From Earliella scabrosa (lineage: Eukaryota; Basidiomycota; Agaricomycetes; Polyporales; Polyporaceae): DNA of 64,000 nt. This document shows, in pieces, positions 52,921-64,000 of the stretch. The notes below the pieces were generated by a model, which worked only from the letters and a program-made list of their open reading frames with translations, was not told the origin of the DNA and made no database searches. Location: assembly GCA_022605405.1 (NCBI GenBank), contig JABYQQ010000007.1:2170001-2234000 (forward strand), read 5' to 3'. The position numbers and the translations under genes were made by a program. Position 1 is the first letter of the stretch. Every line of letters starts with the position of its first letter.

Positions 52921-53382
52921 GAACTCGCGAGGATGAACAGCAGTGCTGTCGAGGGCCACCCCAACGCAGCGCCTCGGCGTGTCAGTCCCGTCCACTCGGA
53001 CGGGGAGGACGATCTTTAGCCGGGGGCGTGTGCGCAGGGCGAAGACAGGATAATTACCAAGTGGTAGTTGGTAGTTGGACTGCTTCCTTGACCGCCGTTG
53101 TTCATCCTCACCACAGTCTAGCAGGTTGCACTACTACGTTAGCCACAGCGAGAATAATTCCTGTCCGCCGGCCCTGCACAAGGATACCCCCTCCACGCTG
53201 CATTGTATCCAATACTTGTTACATAGTAGCTTTTCCAACGGTCCAATCAATGATGCTTTCTTTCCGCCTACCCATCCGTATCTTTGCTGGATGCTAGAAA
53301 TGTAATCTCGGGCTACGAAGTTGCCGTCGACGGGCGTCAAACAGCGATATGGACGAGCAGCTTAGCTTGACGCCATGACATC
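52921..53382. other. intergenic region before the helicase gene
   Basis: 462 bp with no protein-like frame. It includes a direct repeat gtggtagttggtagtt near 53060-53075. Otherwise nothing is seen. Confidence 0.4.
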
Positions 53383-55270
53383 ATGCGACCTTTGCCTCTT
53401 GCCATCGCACCGACTTGGGCACGGCTTCCAAGTCGCGCGTCCTCCTCCTTCACTCGACCTCTTCCTTCCTCCCGACCACGATGGTATCACAAAGGCCCTC
53501 GAGATACAGTACAGAGACACTCCCATCCAGATGAGTACACCTTCGAGCGACTCCGTCTCCAGCCATCCGTGCTGGCTGCGCTGCGCATGGCGTTTCCCTC
53601 AATCAAGCACCCGACTTCCATTCAATATCAATTTATCGCCGCAATACTTAGGGGACAGGATGTGCTGCTCAAGGACAAAACAGGGTCTGGGAAGTACGTG
53701 TTCACGTTGTACCGGACAAGACGTTGGCAGTGAACGCGTGTTCGCAGGTCAATTGCCGCAGTATTAGCCCTGCTCAGTCAGAAGCGCAAGAGTATCTCAA
53801 TGAGAGATGAGAAGGGGAGACGAACAGTTCCCATAAACTCTCTTCTTCTCGTGCCCCATCGTGACTTGGCCTACCAAATCTACCACTGGATCGAACGTAT
53901 ACACCACCACATGCCAGACCCCCCACCTCTCTCTTCACTTGCCCAAGTCCTCGTCCGAGATTCCACTGTCAACCTAGAAGAGCGCGTCAAGGCTATCCAA
54001 CAGGACCCGCCTCACATCCTCATTGGCACTCCCCAAGCAGTCTATGACGTGGTGCAGTCCGACCAGGCCGCACTCCCTCTGGAGCGGCTTTCTACAGTGG
54101 TCGTGGACGAGGTGGACTATCTCATCGAGAGCGTCCCAGTCATATCGGACAAATACGCGTTGATGAAGATTGAACGACAGATCCACAAGCACCCCGGACC
54201 TACGCGTCTCCTGCTCAACCACATCTACTCGACCGAGAATTACCGTCGGAAGGACTCGTACCAGATGTTCCAAATGCAAAACCCTCGAGGCGAGGATCAC
54301 CGACGAGATGACTCTCGAGGGGCACCACAGCTCGTGATGATGTCTGCGACGCTCCGGAACCACCTCAAACGTTTCCTGCTGGCCGACAGTGGATGGTTCA
54401 CCAAGGGACCTGGGATGCTCGTCAGGATCACTGGCGATGCCTCTGCGCACTATCCAAAAGGATTGAAGAACCCCATCGGGGCCGAGGATCGGGCAGTGTT
54501 CAGTGTCGGCGGGACTGGTATACAGCACCATGTTCTCGTTGTCACTGAAGACGGAAGTGTCGCTAATATCCACGGCGCCACTGACGTGGCCGAGAAACAG
54601 AGATCGAACCACGCGACTGCTTCACCCCAGGTACCTGCACAAATACCTCCGTCGTCGCCGCCGGCATTGGCCCAGACTGACGATGTCGAAGCCTTCGGTA
54701 CGTCTTGCGCCGCTCTGCCCTCACATGCGCTCATTTCGGTCTCTACGTACAGACGAGCCGTCTCCATTTGACCCCGACATGATGGAAGCTATTGCAGCAG
54801 CTTTCGCGCTGGACGTCCCTTCCGTGGCGTTGCTGGTGTTGCCCTCGGATGCACCTGTGCAACGTGCGGTCTACGACCTTCGGCTTCTCGGTGTGAACGC
54901 GCATCCATTAGATGTGGTCAAGGACGAGAATGGAAGGACGCATTTGATGCGGCGGGACTTCGACTCCACCGCTGAAAACCCGACGTTGCTCGTTTCCACG
55001 TTGGCTTCCACGCGCGGGTTGGACCTCCCGGAGTTGTCGCACGTCTTCATCTTCGGAGTGCTTGACGGCGGCGCGGTTGACTCGTACCTGCACGTCGCGG
55101 GTCGCGTGGGTCGGTTCGGACGCGGGGGCAAGGTGATCAGCGTCGTGGCGCATCGACATGTGATGGAGGAGGTGAATGGGAAGAAAAAGGCGAGAGACGA
55201 ACCCCGGTTGATGGGCACCATGTTCAAGAAGATGGGCATCAAGCCAGTCAAGTTTGAGCACTTCGACTAG
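53383..55270 (+). CDS. DEAD-box-like RNA helicase, mitochondrial (Mrh4-like)
   Basis: Three exons. ATG 53383 gives MRPLPLAIAPTWARLPSRAS, then an Arg-rich presequence ending RPRWYHKGP. The helicase core has a Q-motif-like SIQYQFIAA and motif I KDKTGSGKS, which is split by an intron at GSGK|S. Motif Ia is altered to PHRDLAYQ; HILIGTPQ follows; motif II is DEVD instead of DEAD; motif III is SATLR. Motif V is STLASTRGLDLPELSHVF and motif VI HVAGRVGRFGRGG. An insert of about 150 residues lies between the two RecA domains. The C-terminus KKMGIKPVKFEHFD ends at TAG 55268-55270. Mitochondrial targeting and divergent motifs recall Mrh4, a mitochondrial large-subunit assembly helicase; orthology is inferred. 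Confidence 0.82.
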
Positions 55271-56020
55271 GCTCCGGGTGGCAGTACGAATATAGCGCAC
55301 TATAGGGCACTAGAGCGCCACAAGGCGCATGCTTACTTCATTTGCTTCCGTTAGCTGTCTCTTCATCAGACGCACCGTGCACACGTCCCTGTATGTTTCG
55401 TTAACTGGACACCTTGCTAGGACTGTCAGAGTGGCTATCCCAGCTGGCCTGACAATGAACTGCGGTGCTGTCACCAACTACGTATACGCGTATGATACGG
55501 GGTTCTGACGCGACGGGGCTGAGAACAAGATTGCAGATTGGGACCTCGCGCCGAATCATGATGGTCCTGGAAGCGTAAGACGGCGGAGACGGCGACTCGG
55601 AGGAGGTGTCCCAAGTCCCACACGGGGAAGTGCGGTCTCGGACACCGGTGGGGTGTATAAGGCTCCGGTCGTGTGTGGGATGCGCGAAGACCTCTCCCCC
55701 GACGCGACGTTGACCGACGAAGAAAGTGCCCTGCGTGCCTGTGACTTATCGCTCATCGTCGTTCGCAGCAGAGCCAAGTGGCAATCGCAGTGGAGCGCAA
55801 GGGCGGACACGTGGCTCTGGTAGCAGGTTGGGCGCGTCTGTGCTATCTGGAACACCGTGCAGGCTGACCGGAGACAGAGGCCGATCGCGAGTCGGGAGGC
55901 TGCCCAGTGCGACCTCTGCCATCATACCCTTCTATTTATCCCATCCCTAGTCCGACTCCCAGTCGCTCCTTCCTCTCTCTCTCTCCCTCCCTTCCCCTCC
56001 TCCTCCTCCTCAGGCCCTCC
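55271..56020. other. intergenic region, promoter of the TMEM198-like gene
   Basis: 750 bp. A 66-codon ATG frame on the minus strand (about 55757-55557, Ser/Arg/Pro-rich) shows no known domain. The last 80 bp before ATG 56021 are a strong pyrimidine tract (repeated ctctccctccc and tcctcctcc blocks), common upstream of fungal genes. Confidence 0.4.
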
Positions 56021-58728
56021 ATGCCTGTCCCCCGCCCCTCCCTCCGGCCAGCCGTCCTCTGGTCGGCTCTCGCCTTCGCTTTCCTTCTGGCTCTTCCGGT
56101 TTTCGCCCAGTCACCCACGCCTTCTCCCTCGCTTTCTCTGACGACCAGTAACACGACTGTTACGACTACCAGCCGCTCCGGTAACCGCGACTTCACCATC
56201 ACCACTGTTGTCCCTACCACATTCAATGTCACCATCACCCCGTCCCCGACCAAGACCTCAGCCTCAGCAGCCTCCGCGACAACCTCAGAACCCCCGGACT
56301 ACACCAAGCTCGATACCCACATTGATCCGGCCTTTGGCGTGCTCGGTGCCGTCCTCATCCTCACTGGTCTTCCGAGTGCGTTCCTCGGTCACAAGAACCG
56401 CTGGACGTCCTTCTTCCTCATCGGCTTCTACACCCTCTCGCTGGTATGTTTCGTCCTTATCCTCCGCTTTGGCGTTCTCCAGGCCATCAATCCGCCCAAT
56501 GCCACCGTCCGCGGCCTCTTTGTGCTCTCGTCCGCCGTCGCGGGCATCGCGGGAGGAGGTGTCGCCATTTTCTTCTGGAAGGCGGCCAAGTACTTCATCG
56601 GCGCGTGGGGAGGGTTCGCACTCGCCTTGTGGATTCAGTGCTTCCGGCATGGAGGTCTGATTGGGCCGCTTGGTTTCCGCTGGATCATGTACATCGGTAC
56701 GCAGCAGTTCATTTCTGGGGTGCCGTACCGCTAACCGATCGCGACATGCGCGTCTCCACAGCCGTGGCCGTCGTTGGCTTCGTCTTGTGCACCATACCGA
56801 AGCTTCACTACTACATCATGCTCATATCCACGGCGTTTGTGGGCGCGACGGCATTCATACTTGGTGTCGACTGTTACACGACTGCCGGGCTTAAGGAGGT
56901 GAGTTGACCATGCTTCCCATGCACACGGTGTCCGGCCGTCATCTAAGCGTTCGGGTATCCACAGTTCTATGTGTGGAACATCGGCTTTGAGGGCATCTTC
57001 CACAAGTACCAAGAGCATGGCATCCAGTTCCCGGTCACACAGATCATGCAAATCGAGCTGGGTATGATGGGTGCTGTTGCGGTCATGGGCATCGCCGTTC
57101 AATTCCAGATCCTCAAAATCCTCATGGCCAAGATGAAGGAGATTGAGGCGGAGCGCAAGCGACAGGACGAGGCGGCAGAAGCCCGTGCGGCCGAGCGGTT
57201 CCGGTCTTTGGACGTGGAGAAGCTGGAGTGGGAGCGCATGCATGGCCGGGCGGACAGCAACTTCTCGGGTGCGCCTCTGCTCACCAAGGAGGGCTCGCCG
57301 ACTATCGACCCGGATTCTCCCATGGGCACTCCCCGTCCTCGATACCAGTCTGGCTTGTCCGAGTTCATGGCGGCACCCACACCCACGGACGAGCTCAACA
57401 AGGCGGCGAACAAGCAACTCCAGGTCCCCGGCGTTCTGCCCGTCCTTGACCTTGGCGGCGACATCGAGAACAACGTTCCCGAGACGTTCATCACGAAGAA
57501 AGCGGATTCGAGTTCCTCGCAGCCCTCTCGCGCACTCACTTCCAGCGAGCTCGAGGACCTCAAGAAGCGCGAGGACCTGCTGTCGGAAATTCAGACGATC
57601 CGTCGCTCGATTGACGCTTTGAAGGGAGACTCGCCCGGGCCTATGCCTTCTCACTCGACAGAGTCCCGGCACCCGTCCACGTCTTCCCGGCCACTCAGTG
57701 TCGATCTGTCGGCATACCTGAACGCTGCCCCTGCTGCCCATCTCCGTCCGCCTCGTGAGCGCGACCCTCGTGCTCGGGTACAGTCTATGGAGCTCTCGAC
57801 TCTGGCTCGCTCGCCTGAGCTCGGCGCTTCGATCGGTCGGCCTACCAGCGCCCCGCTTCGGGACGATGACTGGAACGTCTACTTGCACGAGCGGAAGCTC
57901 CTCCAGCCGCCCTCTGGAGTCACCGCGCCGATCCCAACGACTCCCGTCACCCCGCCTCCTCTCAAGGTCTCCCCCGCCGTCGTCGAGGCGTTGAAAGAAC
58001 GTCAGCGACGTGAAAGCGCGTTGGGGGGTGTACCGGCCGAAGGGTCGACTAGAGCTTCGTCATCGGCGGACGGGGATTTGCCTCTTGCGCTTCGTCCTAC
58101 GCACAAGAAGACCCAGTCTCAGGGTACTATCCCCGTCACCATCCTTCCTCCAAAGCGGCCGATCGCGCAGCCTACTCCCAAGAACGTCGAGACCTCCCCT
58201 CGTGTGAAGACGTTCGAAGAACTTGTCGAGCGTCACCGCGAGAAGCTGCACGAACTGCAGGCTCCGCTCACGCAGGCTGAAAGGGAGCAGGCCGAGATCT
58301 CCGAAGCCCGCAGCCGTTGGGAACGCGCTAAGAACATCGAGAAGCAGGCCGTGGCAAAGCGGCAGGCGGAGAAGGAGCAGGCCGCAAAGGAGCGTGCGCG
58401 CAAGTCGGGCGAGGCTCCGGGGATGGGCCGGCGGACGGCGTCTGGTTCGCCCGACGAAAAGCCGGGGCACAGGCGATCGTTGAGCGCGGACATTCTGGCG
58501 AACATACCTGGTGCGCAAGGCTCGTCGCGCCGGATGTCGACGATGAAGGTCGAGGACTGGCAGCGGCAGCTGGAAACCGAGGGGCCGCCGCCAGCGCGTC
58601 CCTCGCACGGTCGGCACGGTTCGTCGTCGATGTCGCGGCGCATGCCATCCGGCGTGCCGTTCCCTGAGGCCCCTCGGGAGCGGGACAAGAGGCGGATTTC
58701 GAGCGCGCCGCGTGACCCCATCAGCTGA
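56021..58728 (+). CDS. TMEM198/TM7SF3-like membrane protein (DUF4203) with long cytosolic tail
   Basis: Chosen start ATG 56021 gives a signal peptide (PAVLWSALAFAFLLALPVFA, cleavage before QSPTPS). A Ser/Thr-rich, glycosylation-prone ectodomain follows with NTTVTTT and NVTITPS. A DUF4203 core of about seven TM segments comes next (AFGVLGAVLILTGLPSAFLG, FFLIGFYTLSLVCFVLILRF, VRGLFVLSSAVAGIAGGGVA, VVGFVLCTIPKLHYYIMLIS, FVGATAFILGVDCY). Introns sit near 56698-56757 and 56899-56963. The cytosolic half is long, with coiled coils (ILMAKMKEIEAERKRQDEAA; REQAEISEARSRWERAKNIE) and a Ser/Arg/Pro-rich end. Its function is unknown in fungi; the domain call is firm, the role is not. Confidence 0.83.
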
Positions 58729-59603
58729 AGCGTTGCGCAACGCAGCTGCAGCTGAACGCAAAGTACTCTATCGGTACACGAATCGGGTGATATGTGGACA
58801 GCCTGAGATAATGTGTACCACCACCACCACCCATATCCATATGCATGACTGCGACGCGGACCCGGACTATATACTCGCTCCCTACATCAGTACGCACAGC
58901 ACAGTTGAGTAGTTATTGGCATTATTACTGCACATCCCCCCCTTCCCCCCACCCTCGCATCTTCTGGTAGTAGTACGCCCCTCGTGCATGTTTGGACACT
59001 CATTTTGGACTTGGACTAGCATACATTCTTATGGCGCAACGATAATACAGTACTGTTAGTAACCATCGCGGACACGACCCGCCAGGATCCGCAGGCACCC
59101 GGGGAGGACAGGAGGAAGAAGTGGTGCGGACTGGGTGCGGAAGCGCGAGGGGCTTGGCGCGGAGGGGCGGGCGGGCGTTCTGTATGGACGTTGCCCGATT
59201 GGGAGGGCGGGATGGAGATAGGCGTGCGGGCCAAGAGTGGCTGGCGGGGGATGCGAGAGATTCGGAGGAGGGAGATGATGTCGAGGGGCGATCGGGGGCG
59301 GCGGCGATCGAGTGCAGTCTGGGGAAGGCCTGGGAGTGTTGGGGTTCCCGAGCCTTGGCCAGTGGCACTCGCAGTCCACTCGCCTGTCAACTTGTGCGGC
59401 TCTTGCGCACAAGTCTGGGCTCAGCTCCTCCCCGTCTCTCCCGTCTCCCCCCGACGCGACCGTATTTGAGCCCACCGCGGCCGCTCCAGAGCCTCCAAAG
59501 CTTCTCGTTCCCCTCCTCAGCTGCAGACTGGCTTATAACGCCGTCCCACCCACGTCTCCCCCTCTCTTCACGACTCAAAATACCTGCACACGACATCGCA
59601 ACC
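58729..59603. other. intergenic region before the acidic hypothetical gene
   Basis: 875 bp. It includes a short accaccacc run near 58819 and a stretch (59120-59600) open in several frames because of high GC content. No recognised gene was found. The last 100 bp before ATG 59604 are pyrimidine-rich. Confidence 0.4.
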
Positions 59604-60450
59604 ATGTCTGTTCCTCGTTCCCGTTCCGTACCACACATAACGCTCCAGACGACAAACCTCTCCACCGCCTCGTCCTCGAGCCAGCCCGCCGAACGTCATG
59701 CTCGCCCACACCTGCCTCGCCACCGTAGCGCCGTAGCGCTCTCGAGCAGCTCCTACCACCTCGTGCCCGTGTACACGCCCCGTGTCGAGCGCGAGGACCC
59801 GTTTAGCCTTTCAGGGTTCTTCCCGGCCAATTTCGCTGCGCTGGAACATCCCGAGGCAGAGCAAGAGTGGGACTGGCTCCGCGTGACGGACGACTCGGAC
59901 GCTGGCGACGACGATCACCGCTCCGGACGCGTTTCGCCCATCTCGGAGAGCGACGACGAGTGGACCGTGCCCACGCCCTGCTCCCCGGATGTCGAGGACG
60001 CGCTCACGGGGGACGCTATCAAGCGCGAAGACAAACTAGGCATCTTGACTTTGAGTGGTAAGTCACGTCCCCGTCTGCTTCGCGACGTTCGCGCCGGAAG
60101 GCCACATGCAAGATGCTCACGCTGGGCGTCCCCGCGTGCTTCTCCCTGCAGACACGTTGTTCATGCCGCCGCGCGGCGACGAACTTTATGTCGAGGAACG
60201 CCTGTTATCGCCCTACACACAGGCAGGTGATCCGTTGGACGCTGATGCTGTCTACGACGCTCTTCGAGCGCTGCGTACGGCACACTGTCTTCCCCAAGGA
60301 TCAGGTGTCACGAGCGAGTCCGCGGCCCTGCACGAGCTGTTTTCTCCAGAGAAGGAGGCGGAAGATAAGGTGAAGGTCGAGGCAGATGGATGGGGGGCGC
60401 TTGTGTCGTGGGGCGTGAGTAGCGTTGTGGACTATCTTTCCCCGGTTTGA
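59604..60450 (+). CDS. hypothetical acidic protein, two exons
   Basis: No family recognised. Exon 1 (59604 to 60058) starts MSVPRSRSVPHITLQTTNLS, with a Ser/His/Arg-rich head, then REDPFSLSGFFPANFAAL and an acidic belt (RVTDDSDAGDDD; SPISESDDEWTVPTP). After a short intron (GTAAGT...CTGCAG) exon 2 reads DTLFMPPRGDELYVEERLL, then DADAVYDALRALRTAH and ends GWGALVSWGVSSVVDYLSPV at TGA 60448-60450. It is about 250 residues with no membrane segment or signal peptide. The ordered C-terminal half suggests a folded domain. It sits on the same strand just upstream of the CSL gene. Confidence 0.7.
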
Positions 60451-60757
60451 CGCTTCATCGCTTGGGCTGTATGCGGGTTTCCTTTTAGACGGGCTTGGGG
60501 TATGTTTAGGAAGAGTAGTGCACGGCCGTTGTATTCGTTACGCCAACACGACGAGAAACGGGACACACGAGCGAGGACGGGCGCGGGGCGTGCCGAGATG
60601 CCGGGGGACCCCGGAACCGCGAATTCTTCGGGGAAGTTCACGGGGTCGTAAACGGGAGCTTTATAACCGACGCGCGTGGGTAAAAATCGGGTTTCTTCCC
60701 ACTCCCACAGTGAGCCGTTTCCCACAGCTCATCTGAGAGCACAAGTTGAGGCCCACC
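60451..60757 (+). promoter_or_regulatory. spacer and probable promoter of the CSL gene
   Basis: 307 bp between the acidic gene and the probable CSL start. A ttataacc element lies at 60661, about 97 bp before ATG 60758. Nothing else stands out. Confidence 0.35.
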
Positions 60758-63164
60758 ATGCGCACTATAATGCCGTTCGCCTCCAGTCCCCTCGCCCTCC
60801 AAATGTCGCCTACACAAACGACGGAGACCCACGAGCACCTCCCGACCGCCCTCAACCCCCAGGAGCTCTCCCGCTCCGCGTCCCCCCAGCAGTCCAACCT
60901 CTCTCTCCTCGCAAGTATCCCCCATCTCTAATCGGCCGCCCGTCTCTGACTCTCCTCCAGGTCTCCAACGGACATGCTGCTCTGCGCTCGCCCCCACCAG
61001 GCGTAGGACACTCCCCTATGCCTCCTAGCAGCTCGCCGCCCTCGGAGCCGTCAGTTTCCATCCAGTCCATCCTCTCCGCGGCGCCGCCCTCCGGGGGTCC
61101 TGCAAACGGGCACCAGCCTCCTTGGGTCAGTTCGAACGCGTCTTCACGCGATAACAGCAATGCTCTTCCTGGGCCGTCTTCAGGCTCGGGCCACCCGCCG
61201 GTCAGTGTTGCTCTGTCGCGTCCGTGACTACGCTCACCCGCGTCGCAATCAGCGCACCTCTACGAAGCGCAAGCTCGAGCCCCCAGATGCGGCGGACCCG
61301 CACAACAAGATACGACGCGTCGTACGCGATCACATCACCCAGGATCCCGCGCGCGTCATGCCAATGACAACCGTCATTTGCCTGCACGCTGCGGTCGCCC
61401 AGAAGTCGTATGGAAGCGAGAAACGCTTCCTCTGTCCCCCGCCGGTCGTGCACATCGAGGGCCCCGTGTGGCAGATGAGGCAGCAACACCTCTCCATGGC
61501 GGTCGTGAACGAAGGCGGCGAGCGCACCTGCGAACTCAAGGCACCCATGGATCACAACCTCACCGCGAGTTTCAAGTTCTTGCACGTGACCGGATCGGCG
61601 AAGAGCAAGAGTTTCCAGCTTTCGCTCGACATCGCGGAGCCCTCCCTCAACGCGCCGGAAGGCAGCGAGGCGTCGGGCAGCGAGAGGGTATGGGCCTCGT
61701 TCGACTCCGCGCCTGTGACCATCATCTCGAAGCCTTCCAAGAAGACAGCCAAGACGCGCAACATCTCTTCATGTATTCTGGCGGGAGGCCCGGTGTCGCT
61801 CTTCAACCGGATCAACTCCCAGACTGTACGGACCAAATACATGACCATTGAACACAATCAGCTGTGTGCGAGCAACGTTGCGTGGTCCGCGTTCGCGGTG
61901 AACGTCGTGCGCTCTCAGGGCAACGAGAACCCGCTGGGTGCGTCTCGTGTCCGCTCCATCTCCGCGAGCCCAGCTTGACCTTTGTGTGCAGGGGGTCCGC
62001 AGCCGGTCACTTACGGGAGCGAGATCGTCCTCGCGGACACCGTGACTGGCGTGCAGACGGCGCCGCTCATCATCCGAAAAGTAGACAAGGGTCGGATCGT
62101 GCCAGACGACGGAGGACCTGTCAGTCAGATGCAGAAGATCGCGCTGCAGCGCGTTAACAACGATGGGACGCGGCACTACCTGTCCGCAGCTGGCCCTATC
62201 CCGGGGACGCCCGGCGTGACCGTGCCTCCTGCCCCAGGTCTGTCGAACCAGGCTGGGACTCATCCGTTGCTGTTCCAGAGCCCGAGGATACGCGAAGAGG
62301 TGAAGGACGGTGTCCGCCTAATTGCGGACGAAGTCGACGACTACCTGTGCTGGACTATTGTCGGCATATGTGGGTTCCGCACTTTTGGAGAGTTGCGTTG
62401 AGGCTGATGCGTATGCAGCGAAATTCCAGTACACTTTCTTTGACGCGTTCGGCATGAACAACAACGTCCCCGAATTGCCAATCACACCCTTCCCCACGCT
62501 GTTCAATACGCCTATCTACCGATCCCAAACGAATACGCTCGAGATGATGGCAGCGAACTTCTTCTACACCGACCCGAAGACAAAGGGCCAGGTGCCACTC
62601 GACGTTTACATCGGGAACATTGGCCCGTTGCGCCTGCGCATCTACAATCACAGCCCCCTTGCCTTGGACGGACGATTCGATCCTTCGATGCCATTCATTC
62701 CCGTTCCGGCCATGCCGAATCAGCCCACCGTGCCCGTTATTGCTGCGAACGTCCCTATCCGCGAGGACAAGTACGCCGACGTCATGTTGAGCTTACCGCC
62801 CCGTCACTTGCACATGATGATTGTGGTGGAGCTGCCTCCGATTGCGGATATCCTGAAGGCCCTGCGCGAGGACGCACTCCCGCCCAATGCGGATGGAGAC
62901 AAGTCCCAGGACGGGCACGGGAGGGGCAACCTCATGCGCGATATCGCTGGCCGCAGCTTGCCGCTGTTGTTCATTCGCTCGTTGGACGGCGTCGGATACC
63001 ACTCCGGGCGGGTAATTGCCGCGGACAACGTTCTCCACCAGATGGACCTGTCGGACCCTGTGCGTGCGAACGGCGAGGGTGGGGAGTGGCTGGCGGCCGC
63101 GCAGGCTGCTGCGAGGCTCTCTGAGGACAGCAACTTGCACGGCTGGAACTTGAAGGTACTGTGA
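60758..63164 (+). CDS. CSL-family transcription factor (Su(H)/RBP-J/Lag1 type)
   Basis: A sequence-specific DNA-binding protein; fungi have CSL proteins although they lack Notch. Probable exon 1 runs from ATG 60758 (MRTIMPFASSPLALQMS) to 60914. It joins in phase to 61001-61200, a disordered Pro/Ser-rich part. From 61253 come TKRKLEPPDAADPHNKIRR and the Lag1 DNA-binding domain: CLHAAVAQKSYGSEKRFLCP, PPVVHIEGP, ISKPSKK, then ILAGGPVSLFNRINSQTVR. The beta-trefoil domain follows (GGPQPVTYGSEIVLADTVTG, LIIRKVDKGRIV, QKIALQRV, YLCWTIVGI). The last exon KFQYTFFDAFGMNN... holds the C-terminal Ig-like domain (PLRLRIYNHSPLALDG) with fungal extensions. It ends at TGA 63162-63164. Core DNA-contact blocks match animal RBP-J closely. 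Confidence 0.88.
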
Positions 63165-63859
63165 TTCAAGCGGGCCCAAGTAGCGTTGACTCAGTGCGCG
63201 CATCGAAGAACTACTGTACATTATATTATTCCCACACGGCAGTCTCTCGTCATGCTCTGTCTTTGCTTACCTGTTATTCGCGGAAGTACTGTTGCTCTGT
63301 ATAGTCGTCTGCTTGTGATCCGGTGTAGCTGTGCAAGCGGCCCCGAGGTTATCTATCGATTATTGTTCCACTTCGTGCTGTGCGATGGGGTGGATGGTGG
63401 TGACAAAATCAACAGCAAAGCCATAGGCGTCGGACTGTGGGCCATTGGAGTATATGTATAGCATAATTCATATCTCGGTGCGCCCGACTCGGAGACATGA
63501 TCTGTCCGTTGCCGGCCGTATAGGACTGGCGTCACAGAAGCGTCAAGGAAGCAGCTGTTCCCACTGCGGCATTGACACAACGTGCTTTGGAAGGTCTGAG
63601 GCTCAGCGCGTGTATTCGAGGAGTCGATCCTCCTCTGCTCAGACTCAGAGCGACCTCCGAGCCGTACGTACGATGGATCTGTGGTTTGCAGCAAGACAAG
63701 CGCCGGAGTTGTAGCCCAAACGGGGCAGTCGCAGGTTGACCGCCAACCATGACCAAGGCTGAGACGCTCGCCTGCGGGAGACCCAGCACATAGACGACTC
63801 ATTGCATCAAGCGAAGCGTCAGGGTTTGACACGCACGCGCCGCTGTGTTGCCGCGAAGC
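63165..63859. other. intergenic region after the CSL gene
   Basis: 695 bp containing the 3' end of the CSL transcript and probably the promoter of the next gene. No tRNA, repeat or convincing frame was seen. Confidence 0.4.
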
Positions 63860-64000
63860 ATGGCACTGCCGACTCTCCTCAAATTCTCGGAGCCCGGGGC
63901 CAGTACGGGAGGCCAGCTCTTCTCGCCCCAGGCTGGCGCACCCCGGCTCAGGCCCTCTCGCGCAGGCATGCTCTCCTCCCCCCGCCCCAGGGACGACTCT
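63860..64000 (+). CDS. 5' end of a gene running off the window (hypothetical)
   Basis: ATG 63860 opens 47 codons to the window edge without a stop (MALPTLLKFSEPGASTGG, then Pro/Arg/Ser-rich). The composition resembles the disordered N-termini of other genes here. It cannot be classed from this fragment, and it could be a chance open frame in GC-rich DNA. Confidence 0.4.
   Translation, partial: MALPTLLKFSEPGASTGGQLFSPQAGAPRLRPSRAGMLSSPRPRDDS

Noticed and set aside
60676..60757. CSL gene start at 60676
   Set aside because: That codon is GTG, and no ATG exists in that frame before 61015; an exon from ATG 60758 spliced at 60915-61000 joins in the right phase.
1..64000. CRISPR arrays, operons, prophage or other prokaryotic systems
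   Set aside because: Spliced genes with GT-AG introns and eukaryotic protein families throughout; no regularly spaced repeats were seen.

Overview
This 64-kb window is nuclear DNA from a filamentous basidiomycete, most likely an agaricomycete. It is GC-rich. Its genes are compact and broken by many short GT-AG introns of about 45-90 bp, and they are mostly arranged as divergent and convergent pairs. Exons encode clear fungal orthologues: VPS18, CGR1, SEC39, NIP7, UreD, an m-AAA protease, VPS20, PPIL2 and a CSL factor. The transposons are also typical of basidiomycetes: a Tad/I-type LINE, a chromodomain Ty3/Gypsy element and hAT-type MITEs. The species is an inference. No ribosomal RNA gene, CRISPR array or phage was seen.

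Region 1 (1-13.5 kb) is a nested transposon stack. The host is a LINE whose long ORF2 (APE endonuclease, reverse transcriptase, RNase H, CCHC) is cut into four pieces. A 6,362-bp Ty3/Gypsy chromovirus on the minus strand, with two 437-bp LTRs that look identical, sits in the endonuclease between 5-bp target duplications (cggag). Two unrelated non-autonomous hAT-type elements (716 and 384 bp), each with 8-bp target duplications, sit further down. Removing all three insertions and one copy of each target duplication leaves one open frame of 1,681 codons, so all three arrived recently. The Gypsy element shows a coherent expression design. A TATA box lies 28-33 bp before a start site whose first 11 nt are complementary to the primer-binding site, which is Tf1-like self-priming. 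This is followed by about 1.06 kb of leader with no AUG up to a Kozak-perfect gag AUG, then a -1 overlap into pol.

Region 2 (13.5-29.3 kb) holds housekeeping genes: VPS18 (HOPS/CORVET), CGR1 (60S rRNA processing), a disordered coiled-coil protein, SEC39 (Dsl1 tether), NIP7 (60S biogenesis) and the urease chaperone UreD, which is divergent from NIP7.

Region 3 (29.3-44 kb) holds an MFS transporter of the allantoate-permease group next to UreD, a mitochondrial m-AAA protease divergent from a mitochondrial-type PP2C phosphatase, and a gamma-glutamyltransferase-like hydrolase divergent from a Zn2Cys6 regulator. The zinc cluster of that regulator is spliced through a 5-nt exon.

Region 4 (44-64 kb) holds VPS20 (ESCRT-III), the U-box cyclophilin PPIL2, a mitochondrial PPR protein, a small Mim2-like outer-membrane protein, a sugar transporter, an Mrh4-like mitochondrial helicase, a TMEM198-like (DUF4203) membrane protein, an unknown acidic protein, a CSL (Su(H)/RBP-J) transcription factor and the first codons of one more gene. 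Several genes between 32 and 55 kb serve the mitochondrion. Exon borders below were read by eye from frames and splice signals; outer limits are firmer than internal ones.
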